A DNA stretch of 48,009 nucleotides from Bacteroides sp. ET71 (GTDB lineage: Bacteria; Bacteroidota; Bacteroidia; Bacteroidales; Bacteroidaceae), in assembly GCF_023336905.1 (NCBI RefSeq), contig NZ_JAMBLS010000026.1, positions 1 through 48,009 of the forward strand, given 5' to 3'. Of this stretch, positions 41,300-48,009 are shown piece by piece. A program made the translations under genes and the position numbers. The notes beneath the pieces were generated by a model. The model saw only the letters and a list, made by a program, of their open reading frames with translations, did no database searches and was not told the origin of the DNA. How positions within the stretch are numbered: the first letter of the stretch is position 1; each line of letters begins with the position of its first letter.

Positions 41300-42892
41300 T
41301 TACTTCTTCTTCAATACAGGCAGACCATCGGTGCCGGATGTCCATTGGTAGGCGTTGCCGGTAAGGGCAGCGTTCATGCCACCAACAGCGGTCTGCCAAG
41401 TAACGGTCGAGTTGTCCACCTTCGTGGTTTCTGCCGTTTCTCCTTGATTACTATATACCCCTTGTCCGGCATTGCCGCCATAGAAGCAGGCGGTGATGGT
41501 GCCATAGTTGTAAGCAGCGATGCCGCCCTCAACATAATTCGTTGTTAAATTTCCATCGAACCAACAGCCAATAATACTACCGTTGTTGATAGACGCAATG
41601 CCACCGATATCGCTGGTTCTTGCAGCAATATCTCCCGTTACGGAGCAGGCAGTAATGGTGCCGTAGTTGACATTTACTATGCCGCTGGCTACCCCTTGCT
41701 GCACATTGTAGTTCACCTCTACTTGCAGGTTCTTCACCGTTCCGTTACTCCCGATACCATCGAACAATACAGCATTCCCACCGTCTGTTGAGTTTGTGGT
41801 GATGCTCAGTCCCGTGATGCTGTGTCCCTGTCCGTCGAAGGTGCCTTGATAACCGGTATTAGAACTGAAACCACTGCCTATCGGTGTCCATGTTGTGCCC
41901 GTGAGGTTGATGTCGGCGGTCAGGGTACAGTTTAGCGAGAGGTCGCTTTGCACGGCCTTATTCCATGCCAGCAGGCCGTTAGCGTTATAGACTGTGTAGC
42001 TGCCGTCGTCCTGTATGAAATAACCCAAATCCTCTGCCGTGCCGCTCTCGCCGCCGCCGTCAGTCCAGCCGCCGATGGTGCAGCCTGCCAGTTCCAGCCC
42101 TTTGGCGGTGACATTGACGGTGTAGGTGTAGCGGCTGCCGGCTGCCAGCACCACATCGCTATGCGGACGGAAATAGTAAGTACCTCCGCCTAAATCCACC
42201 TGTATGAACGGTGTATTCGCCTTCACGGTCTGCGGTGCGGTGAGGGCTTCGTAGGTGTCGCCGCCCGCCTCGTAGGTGCGGATAGTGGCGGGGTTGCCGT
42301 TATCCTTGCCCAAGCCGGTGACATAAACATCGGCTCCCGACACGCTCGGGATGCCGGCACCCGGCTTTAGATGAACCGTTATACGCGCCGTGCGGTGGCT
42401 GAACTCAAGCGTCGGGTTGTCGAACTGCACGGTCTGGGCTTTGGCAGAGATAAAGTCGCTGCCCTGGAAGGCCGTCTGCGTGCTTTGGTCGGCAGCTACT
42501 ACCACGGCGGGCATGGTTCCCATGTCGGTTGCGTTGTATGGCCACCACGCCGAAACGGTAATGTCCTCACGGCTTGTCCACCAGAACGGGTCGGTGTCGC
42601 TGCTCAGGGTGGCAGTCTTGTAGCCGTCGGCATCGGATGCTGTCACATCGTATTCCTTCACCGTGCCGCCCACGCTGAGGGCTACGGTCTGTACACCCTG
42701 CCAGTCACCGTCCACGGTGGCGCGGGTGGAGGCAGGGGTTGCCACGGCTTGCAGGCCGGTGGCGTTGATTACCAATGGATACTCGCCTTCGGGCAACGTG
42801 CCGCTGCCGAGGTCGTCTTGCGTGCAGGCAGTCGCTGCAAAAAGCAGGACGGTTGCTGCGGACAGTATATGCAATGGAAGTCTAATGTTCAT
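41300..42892 (-). CDS. Fimbrillin family lipoprotein with GLUG-like repeat C-terminus
   Basis: 530 residues, lipobox AATAC. The first about 290 residues are fimbrillin-like (ASTRATVDGDWQGVQTVALS, EFSHRTARITVHLKPGAG, YEALTAPQTVKANTPFIQVD, SRYTYTVNVTAKGLELA). The rest has the GLUG-style beta-solenoid pattern (GTFDGQGHSITGLSITTN, GIVNVNYGTITACSVTGDIA, GGIASINNGSIIGCWFDGNL, GGIAAYNYGTITACFYGGNA). This architecture fits an adhesive tip pilin. Starts 27 bp after the preceding gene. Confidence 0.82.
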   Translation of the reverse strand: MNIRLPLHILSAATVLLFAATACTQDDLGSGTLPEGEYPLVINATGLQAVATPASTRATVDGDWQGVQTVALSVGGTVKEYDVTASDADGYKTATLSSDTDPFWWTSREDITVSAWWPYNATDMGTMPAVVVAADQSTQTAFQGSDFISAKAQTVQFDNPTLEFSHRTARITVHLKPGAGIPSVSGADVYVTGLGKDNGNPATIRTYEAGGDTYEALTAPQTVKANTPFIQVDLGGGTYYFRPHSDVVLAAGSRYTYTVNVTAKGLELAGCTIGGWTDGGGESGTAEDLGYFIQDDGSYTVYNANGLLAWNKAVQSDLSLNCTLTADINLTGTTWTPIGSGFSSNTGYQGTFDGQGHSITGLSITTNSTDGGNAVLFDGIGSNGTVKNLQVEVNYNVQQGVASGIVNVNYGTITACSVTGDIAARTSDIGGIASINNGSIIGCWFDGNLTTNYVEGGIAAYNYGTITACFYGGNAGQGVYSNQGETAETTKVDNSTVTWQTAVGGMNAALTGNAYQWTSGTDGLPVLKKK

Positions 42893-42919
42893 ATTCTTAG
42901 TCTTTTAGGAATGATATAC

Positions 42920-43804
42920 TTAAAGGTCTGCGTTCACATTGCCGCCGTTCACCGGGTTCCAGTCGCTGATAGTGGCAGAGCTGATGCTCAGGTCCTTGTT
43001 GCGGACGGTGACGGTGTAGGTGTAGTTGTTGCCGGCTTTCAGTGCGCCTTCGGGAATGGTGAGCGTGGCGGTGTAGGGCTGGCTGTTGTAGTTCACGCTC
43101 AGTTCGATACTTGTCGTTGACTGCGGGAAGAGGATGACCGACGAGGTGAGTACGCCGTTCAGTTCCATTGTAAGGTCGGCTGTCTGTGCGTTCGCATCCG
43201 TTTCTGCCGTGCCGGTGGTGGTGTCGAAGCTGCCCTCCAGCACCAGTCCGGAGAGTGTGTAGCCGGTGGGTTTGATGGTATTGAAGTCCACGCCGCTTCC
43301 TGCCTCGAAGGTGAGCGTAATCTGGCTCATGCAGTGGTGGAAGGAACAGTCCGTGCCTCCCGCAGCCGTGTCGTCGGTAAAGTTCACTTCAGGATTGTGC
43401 GTACTGGCAGTGGCGCCGGTGGCATAGAGGAAGTCGATGGCGGGCTGGTTCTGCTGCGCCGTGGCATCAGTGGTGGCAGTCAGTGTCCCGCCGTCCGCAT
43501 CGTAAGGATAGTAGGCGGAGAAGGTGGTCGGGTCGTCATCTTGGAAGAAGATAATGGTTCCTGCCGGTATGAACTTCCCGTTTTCCAAACGGTAGGGAAC
43601 ATTGGTGTAGCCGAAACGGTTTTCGGAGATGCCTATCTCGTCCTTGTCCGCCCAAGTGGTGCCGCTGGCACGGGTAGCTACGGCATCGGAAATTTCGGCG
43701 TTAATCACTGCGGCCACGGGACCGTCGTTCAGGTTCTCGTTGTCGTTGGTGCAGGCGGAAAGCGCGAGTGCCAGTGCTGCAAAGGTGAATAATCTTGTCT
43801 TCAT
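42920..43804 (-). CDS. Fimbrillin-like lipoprotein (probable major pilin)
   Basis: 294 residues from MKTRLFTFAALALALSAC at 43804; the open frame extends 11 codons upstream but only this start gives a lipoprotein signal. Domain features are VATRASGTTWADKDEIGISE, TTFSAYYPYDADGGTLTATT, FHHCMSQITLTFEAGSGVDF and the C-terminal YTYTVTVRNKDLSISSATIS then WNPVNGGNVNADL. It is the shortest simple fimbrillin of the set and first after the anchor-like gene, so a stalk-subunit role is likely. A composite repeat (43870-44040) precedes it. Confidence 0.82.
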   Translation of the reverse strand: MKTRLFTFAALALALSACTNDNENLNDGPVAAVINAEISDAVATRASGTTWADKDEIGISENRFGYTNVPYRLENGKFIPAGTIIFFQDDDPTTFSAYYPYDADGGTLTATTDATAQQNQPAIDFLYATGATASTHNPEVNFTDDTAAGGTDCSFHHCMSQITLTFEAGSGVDFNTIKPTGYTLSGLVLEGSFDTTTGTAETDANAQTADLTMELNGVLTSSVILFPQSTTSIELSVNYNSQPYTATLTIPEGALKAGNNYTYTVTVRNKDLSISSATISDWNPVNGGNVNADL

Positions 43805-43869
43805 CGTTTCTGTATTTTTATTGTATAACTCATTCATTTATGTTATGGAATTTACTGTATGTTTACAAT

Positions 43870-44040
43870 GGCACACAGATGACACAGATTGAACAAGATG
43901 ACCACAGGTTTCTTTTTGTCATGCTAACAGAGTGAAGCATCTCCCTGTGCGTTCGGGAGATCCTTCGCTTTGCTCAGGATGACTTGACGAAGCCCTTTAC
44001 AATCTGTGTAAATCTGTCTTATCCGTGTCATCTGTGTGCC
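43870..44040. repeat. CACAGAT-type palindrome interrupted by a TGTCATG-type repeat
   Basis: Outer arms GGCACACAGATGACACAGAT (43870-43889) and ATCCGTGTCATCTGTGTGCC (44021-44040) pair at 19 of 20 positions. Inside lies a second palindrome (43917-43983), opening TGTCATGCTAACAGAG and closing TTGCTCAGGATGAC, with inner arms ATCTCCC and GGGAGAT. The composite fills most of the gap between two fimbrial genes. Confidence 0.75.
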
Positions 44041-44055
44041 CATTAAATTATCCTA

Positions 44056-44934
44056 TCACATTTCGGCATCCACCCCGCTGCCGTCCACTGTTTCCCATCC
44101 GGTGATTTCGGCAGAGGCTTCCTCCATGCCGACCGGTGTTTCCAGTGTGCCGGTCACACGGTAGCCGTCGGTCATGTTGCCGTTGAAATCGGCAAGGGCT
44201 TCCATCAGGTCAACTTCCGTCCGTTGGGTGCGTCCGCCGTCCACGAAAGCGATATCCAGCACCAAAGTCTGTGCGGCTCCCATCGTACCCAGCAGGCGGG
44301 CGTCGGCCGTGAGCTTGCTGCCGTCACGGGTGAAGGCCACTACGGTAGAGGCAGGTTCGCCGATAGTCTGTTCCGCCTTCATGTCAAACGTCCCGGCAAT
44401 GCCGTTGAGCGTGCCTGTCACGGTCTGTATCAGTTCCGGGCGTCCTTGCGTCACGGTGAACTCGATATGCAGGTCGCGCACCCGTTGCTGCGGTGCCGGA
44501 GTGAGATGCAGCGTATCGTCTGCCGTGACTGTAATCTCCCGGCTGGCGGTTTTCAGATAACCCGGAAGGGGGATAATGGACACGCCGTCCGCACGGGTCT
44601 TGCTGTCCTCTGTATGGACTTGCGCCATCCGTCCGTCGAAGGTGAAGCCCTCGGCACGGTTATAGACCACGAGGCTGTGCGTTCCCGGAGTGAGCAGGTC
44701 GGGGAAAGTGAACGATGAGCCGGTGATGTCGGCAGTCTGTCCGTTGATGTCGAGCACATACGCACCGTCCGCTGCCAGTCCTGTCAGGCTGACGGTCACG
44801 GCTCCCCGGTCAGGGTGCGGGGTGTTGTGAAGTTCATCCTTCACGCAGGATGCGAGAAACAAAGGCACACAGACGACACAGATAAGGCGGATGGCCGCAG
44901 ATCTCTTCTTTATGTTCAATGTTTTATTCATCAT
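44056..44934 (-). CDS. FimB/Mfa2-like fimbrial lipoprotein (probable anchor)
   Basis: 292 residues. Signal peptide core RLICVVCVPLFLASC with the lipobox cysteine, then VKDELHNTPHPDRGAVTVSL. Two beta-domains follow (SFTFPDLLTPGTHSLVVYNR; HIEFTVTQGRPELIQTVTGT), ending in a WETVDGSGVDAEM tail. Position second in the operon, after the DUF3575 gene and before the pilins, is that of Mfa2/FimB-type anchors. Oddly, the codons for LICVVCVP derive from a copy of the CACAGAT repeat arm (44864-44886, 21 of 23 bases). Family assignment is moderate. Confidence 0.65.
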   Translation of the reverse strand: MMNKTLNIKKRSAAIRLICVVCVPLFLASCVKDELHNTPHPDRGAVTVSLTGLAADGAYVLDINGQTADITGSSFTFPDLLTPGTHSLVVYNRAEGFTFDGRMAQVHTEDSKTRADGVSIIPLPGYLKTASREITVTADDTLHLTPAPQQRVRDLHIEFTVTQGRPELIQTVTGTLNGIAGTFDMKAEQTIGEPASTVVAFTRDGSKLTADARLLGTMGAAQTLVLDIAFVDGGRTQRTEVDLMEALADFNGNMTDGYRVTGTLETPVGMEEASAEITGWETVDGSGVDAEM

Positions 44935-44949
44935 TCTTCATTTTTCGTT

Positions 44950-45291
44950 CTTCATTCATCATTCATCATTCTTCATTCTTAAAGCCTGTTGTTTAAAAAT
45001 CGCTCTCTCTGTCATGTTGAGCGGAGCGTAGCGTAGTCGAAACATCTCCCTAATACTTTTTCAGTCGTGTAGTGAGATCCCTCGACAGTGCTCGGGATGA
45101 CAGGGAAATGAATATTAAGCAGTCTCTTCATTCATCATTCATCATTCTTCATTCTTAAAACCTGTTGTTTAAAAATCGCTCTCTCTGTCATGTTGAGCGT
45201 AGTCGAAACATCTCCCTAATACTTTTTCAGTCGTGTAGTGAGATCCCTCGACTGTGCTCGGGATGACAGGGAAATGAATATTAAGCAGTCT
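44950..45291. repeat. Tandem duplication of a roughly 170-bp composite repeat
   Basis: Copy 1 is 44950-45125 (176 bp), copy 2 45126-45291 (166 bp). Each starts with CATTC/CATCA-rich sequence, then CCTGTTGTTTAAAAATCGCT, CTCTCTGTCATGTTGAGCG and CTCGGGATGACAGGGAAATG. The main difference is about 9-10 bp (GAGC repeat) missing from copy 2. A third partial CATTC block runs to the stop of the DUF3575 gene. This accounts for the 387-bp gap. Confidence 0.8.
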
Positions 45292-45321
45292 CTTCATTCT
45301 TCATTCATCATTCTTCATTCT

Positions 45322-46410
45322 TCATTTAAAAAAGTATACCAATGTCACGCCGGCATTGACGGGTCCCCACCAGTTCTTGGTTTCCGTACCACGGCAGACA
45401 CGCACGCCGCCCGTGACCTCATATTTCTCATAATCGGCATGCAGGCAACCGAGAGCCACAGAGAAGTCCAGTGACAGGGCTTTGTTCAGTCGCAGCAGAT
45501 AACCGCCCGTGATGCCGCCTCCCATCAGGTCGCCCTGCTTGCCGGTTGCGGAAAGCTTGTAGTTGAACTCGCCAGCCTTGAACATCGCGCCCAGATAGCC
45601 ACGTTTCTCCTTGCCTGTATAGTAACGCACTTCCGGCATCACTTCCCACAGGGCGTACCGCCTGTCCTTGCCGTTCCACGACCACGATGTCCACGAGCCG
45701 TTCACGAGGATTCCCCACGAGGGATGGACGCGCCACTCCAATCCCAAGTCGGGGGTGAGTGTTGCCCAACGCAGCAGGTTGGCACGGAGGGAGAAAGCCC
45801 CTCCAACCTCCCCCGTGGGGAGGCTTTGACGTGCCGGCTGGTTGTTTTCCTTGACTATGGCCTGTCCTGTTTGCACGGGTTGCACTTGCGCTTCTTCCGC
45901 AGGCTTCTCTTCTTTTTTACCGATAACGACGTTGTCGTTCTTTTCCTTTTCCTGTATTTCCGGAGCATCCTTAACCTCTTCATTACGGGGGAGGCTGGTG
46001 GGGGCCGGGACTTTTATCGTCACCATCACATAGTCCTTGCTGTCGGAAGCATGGTTCCTGGTGATGAAACATTCCTCTTTGATTCCGCCGCGCACAATGA
46101 GTTCCGACTTCACCCGGTTGGAACGGATGGCGGCCATCCGCAGGTTTTCCTTTTCGTTGTCAAGGGAATTGCAGTAGCCGTCCACGTAGAGCGGAAGACT
46201 GCCGCCGAGTATGCTGTCCTTGTTCCGGCGCACACATTCCAGCAGCCGGGCAAGCTCCCGTTCGTTGCCGTCAAGCGGCACATAGAACATATCCTTCTGC
46301 GGCACGAAGCGGAAGGTGTAGGTGGTGTCCGCTTTTTCTTGCGCAAAGACAGGGACAAATATTGCCGCCAGCCACAGAAACGGGATGAAAAATAGGATTT
46401 TTTTGCTCAT
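45322..46410 (-). CDS. DUF3575 protein with OmpA-like N-terminal part
   Basis: 362 residues with a signal peptide (ILFFIPFLWLAAIFVPVFAQ). Residues 30-135 (YTFRFVPQKDMFYVPLDGNE, LPLYVDGYCNSLDNEKENLR, AAIRSNRVKSELIVRGGI) have an OmpA-C-like layout. A Glu/Lys-rich linker (about 140-200) leads to the DUF3575 domain (SLRANLLRWATLTPDLGLEW, GGGITGGYLLRLNKALSLDF, AGVTLVYFF), probably an outer-membrane barrel. DUF3575 genes commonly open Bacteroides fimbrial operons. The promoter lies within a 13-bp inverted repeat (46437-46548). Confidence 0.85.
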   Translation of the reverse strand: MSKKILFFIPFLWLAAIFVPVFAQEKADTTYTFRFVPQKDMFYVPLDGNERELARLLECVRRNKDSILGGSLPLYVDGYCNSLDNEKENLRMAAIRSNRVKSELIVRGGIKEECFITRNHASDSKDYVMVTIKVPAPTSLPRNEEVKDAPEIQEKEKNDNVVIGKKEEKPAEEAQVQPVQTGQAIVKENNQPARQSLPTGEVGGAFSLRANLLRWATLTPDLGLEWRVHPSWGILVNGSWTSWSWNGKDRRYALWEVMPEVRYYTGKEKRGYLGAMFKAGEFNYKLSATGKQGDLMGGGITGGYLLRLNKALSLDFSVALGCLHADYEKYEVTGGVRVCRGTETKNWWGPVNAGVTLVYFFK

Positions 46411-46436
46411 ATAAACTTGATTTATTATCAGTTGTT

Positions 46437-46548
46437 ATCAACAAAAATACTGAAAAACATTTGTCGTGCCAAATGCTCTGCCAATTATTTTTCGGTTAAT
46501 AATCAGCATCTTATAAAATTTGTTATATGAGCACTTATTTTTGTTGAT
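46437..46548. promoter_or_regulatory. Fimbrial operon promoter bounded by 13-bp inverted repeats
   Basis: Arms ATCAACAAAAATA (46437-46449) and TATTTTTGTTGAT (46536-46548) are perfect inverses, 86 bp apart. On the minus strand the left arm contains a perfect -7 (TATTTTTG, 46449-46442) with TTTG exactly 20 bp upstream (46473-46470), inside the segment: a strong promoter for the DUF3575 gene 31 bp away. The right arm carries the same -7 facing the other way without a -33. CATTTG and CAAATG (46458-46463, 46470-46475) also form a palindrome around the -33. Confidence 0.6.
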
Positions 46549-46578
46549 TGAGCACAAACCTGCGGCCTTTGTATCAGG

Positions 46579-47679
46579 CTATAGCTTTCTCCATTTGGCG
46601 GGTGTGCATCCTTCCTTTTCAGTGAACGACTTGATAAAATAACTGCGGGACAAGAAGCCTGACGATTCCGCGATTTTCTGTATGCTCATTTCCGGATGTT
46701 CCTTCAGCATGTTCTTGGCGTATTCCAACCTGAGCCCGGTTATCCATTCGCAGAATGTCGCATGATATTTGTCCTTTATATAAGCGTTCAGGTAGGTCCT
46801 GTTGGTGCCAAGTGCTTTCGCCATGTCTTGTATGGTAAATCCGGGTTGCGTATAGCTCTTGTTTTCCAGCCAGGGCGTCAGGCTGCTTTCTATGCCGTCG
46901 AAATATTTGGGCGATTCCTTTTCTGTTTCTGTCTTTTTCTTCTCATCATCCGCCGCGTTCTCTATCTCCAGCGTGCGCTCCACCTGCTCATAGAATATCA
47001 TGTAGTTCTGGTAGGAATAAAACAGGTAGCCGTAGAACGGAATGGATGACAGAATCCAGATATAAACGTATTCGTCAGGCAGGAATGTGAGCAGTCCGCA
47101 GCCCACGCCGAATATGACAGCCCACCATGTGAAAATGGAAAGCCACTTGATATACGCGCCTATGTCATCCGAATACGTTTCGTTGAAAATCCTGATGGCA
47201 CGGTTATATGCCAGAATAAGCCTGCGGGCCAGAACAAATCCATAAATGACCAGCCATGCAGCCAGGGCAAACAGCGCGGTTGTCTGCAAAGTCCCTCCGG
47301 GCAACAACAGCAGCACGATGCAGGAAAGGATGGAAAAAATGACCCAAAGGCTGATGTGCGTCCGCAACCGGCGCTTTGTGATGTAAAAGCGGTCCAGCAA
47401 TGTCGTGAGTGCCGAACTGAAAAGCCAGTAGCACAGGAAGTAGGTCGAAAGGTTCATCAGAATGGCGGCATTGGCGTTCCTGAATCGGATTCCGAAAAAG
47501 AAATGCACCGAATAATTGGCGGCAAGCAGCAGCAACGCTATCCCCATGATTCGCCGGGAGCGCAGATAATTTCCGAAAATGACCTTCTCCGGTATCTTGG
47601 CCAACAAAAAGTAAAAGCCGAAGAACAGCATCAGCGGCAATGCAATGAAAAGCGAATAACTGTATATGGATGGTTCCAT
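46579..47679 (-). CDS. Membrane-bound AraC-family regulator
   Basis: 366 residues. The N-terminal 230 residues hold about seven hydrophobic spans (SLFIALPLMLFFGFYFLLA, GIALLLLAANYSVHFFFGI, LWVIFSILSCIVLLLLP, WWAVIFGVGCGLLTFLP and others). A charged linker (ENAADDEKKKTETEKES) leads to a C-terminal AraC helix-turn-helix pair (FTIQDMAKALGTNRTYLNAY, MSIQKIAESSGFLSRSYFIK). A membrane sensor with a cytoplasmic DNA-binding end is implied. It lies directly upstream of the fimbrial operon in the same orientation and is the obvious candidate regulator (inference). Confidence 0.88.
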   Translation of the reverse strand: MEPSIYSYSLFIALPLMLFFGFYFLLAKIPEKVIFGNYLRSRRIMGIALLLLAANYSVHFFFGIRFRNANAAILMNLSTYFLCYWLFSSALTTLLDRFYITKRRLRTHISLWVIFSILSCIVLLLLPGGTLQTTALFALAAWLVIYGFVLARRLILAYNRAIRIFNETYSDDIGAYIKWLSIFTWWAVIFGVGCGLLTFLPDEYVYIWILSSIPFYGYLFYSYQNYMIFYEQVERTLEIENAADDEKKKTETEKESPKYFDGIESSLTPWLENKSYTQPGFTIQDMAKALGTNRTYLNAYIKDKYHATFCEWITGLRLEYAKNMLKEHPEMSIQKIAESSGFLSRSYFIKSFTEKEGCTPAKWRKL

Positions 47680-47706
47680 TGTGATGTGCTAATTGGTTTC
47701 TGCGTG

Positions 47707-47714
47707 CAAAATTA
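47707..47714 (-). promoter_or_regulatory. Promoter of the AraC-type regulator (-7 TAATTTTG)
   Basis: Perfect TAnnTTTG match 27 bp before the start codon at 47679. Confidence 0.55.
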
Positions 47715-47752
47715 CTCAAAATATCAGCGTATCGGTTCACAATGGATTGTTT

Positions 47753-47961
47753 GCTTGGAGCCTGTTTATATTTTCACTTTTTTACTAAGAGCGTTTAAAA
47801 ATCGCTCTCTCTGTCATGTTGAGCAAGCGAAGCGTAGTCGAAACATCTCCCTAATACTTTTCAGGCGCGTAGTGAGATCCCTCGATACCCCCTCTTGCCT
47901 CCCCCGTTTGGCGGGGGAGAACAACGCTCGGGATGACAGGAAAATGAATTTTAAACGAACT
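47753..47961. repeat. Enlarged copy of the TGTCATGTTGAGC palindromic repeat
   Basis: Opens GCTTGGAGCCTGTTTA like the copy at 36870. It has an extra 25-bp AT-rich stretch before the core, and in the distal loop (about 47885-47925) carries the module CCCCCGTTTGGCGGGGGAGA that forms the stem of the compact copy at 32925-32986. Closes GCTCGGGATGACAGGAAAAT. The remaining bases to 48009 show no gene. Confidence 0.75.
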
Positions 47962-48009
47962 ATATTAATAAGCAAATAAAATGAGTATAAAAATTCCACC
48001 ATAGGTTAT

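Noticed and set aside
47814-48002. Minus-strand 62-codon frame at the right edge
   Set aside because: It lies almost wholly within the palindromic repeat at 47753-47961.

Overview
The window is a chromosomal segment of a gut-type Bacteroidales bacterium, closest in character to Bacteroidaceae. The evidence is a SusC-type TonB receptor with Bacteroides-style glycan genes, Bacteroidetes-restricted families (DUF3836, DUF3575, DUF6266, fimbrillins, an HU-like protein), and many promoters with the Bacteroides -7 element TAnnTTTG. By eye the base composition is GC-richer than in typical Bacteroides, so I do not name a genus. No rRNA, tRNA or CRISPR array was seen.

Layout. (1) 1-5.1 kb, minus strand: the edge of a probable alpha-mannan polysaccharide utilisation locus, with GH76 endo-mannanase, GH125 exo-alpha-1,6-mannosidase, an SGNH esterase, then a susC gene cut by the window edge. 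(2) 5.3-22.3 kb: mostly housekeeping. It holds lgt and panE, a small accessory group (ORF6N protein, exported protein, RhuM-PLD protein), ychF, polA divergent from a polyprenyl synthase, and the run mnmG-apt-uvrC-dtd-mazG-deoC read on the minus strand. (3) 22.9-29.0 kb, plus strand: a four-gene glycan cassette, GH2, GH43, an (alpha/alpha)6 glycosidase-like protein and a lipoprotein aldose 1-epimerase, with no SusCD pair. (4) 29.1-36.8 kb: ybeY, an SpmA/SpmB-type fusion, an M28 peptidase, an AlkD-like gene, rmuC, an AAA-ATPase/nuclease and a DUF6266 protein. (5) 36.8-48 kb: a repeat-rich fimbrial locus. A membrane-bound AraC regulator precedes a DUF3575 gene, an Mfa2-like anchor and four fimbrillin-type lipoproteins. 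The far end is wrecked: a truncated HU-like gene, an IS3-type orfA remnant and the tail of another fimbrillin.

How the parts work together. The GH76 and GH125 enzymes would cut mannan backbone to mannose while the SusC receptor imports oligosaccharides. The plus-strand cassette would trim galactose- or arabinose-containing chains and pass sugars to GalM. In the fimbrial locus the regulator would control assembly of lipoprotein pilins matured at the outer membrane.

The most unusual content is non-coding. (a) Four intergenic arrays of a 22-bp-period unit occur in the 10-30 kb region, and several units fold into a short hairpin with a TCCG/TTCG loop. (b) The fimbrial promoter sits between perfect 13-bp inverted repeats, and each arm carries a -7 element, as a phase-variable invertible promoter might. 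(c) A dispersed repeat arm encodes the core of a fimbrial lipoprotein signal peptide. (d) A near-consensus parS site lies next to mnmG. (e) A long inverted repeat precedes the mannanase gene. (f) At least six copies of a TGTCATGTTGAGC-type palindromic repeat are concentrated in the fimbrial region.
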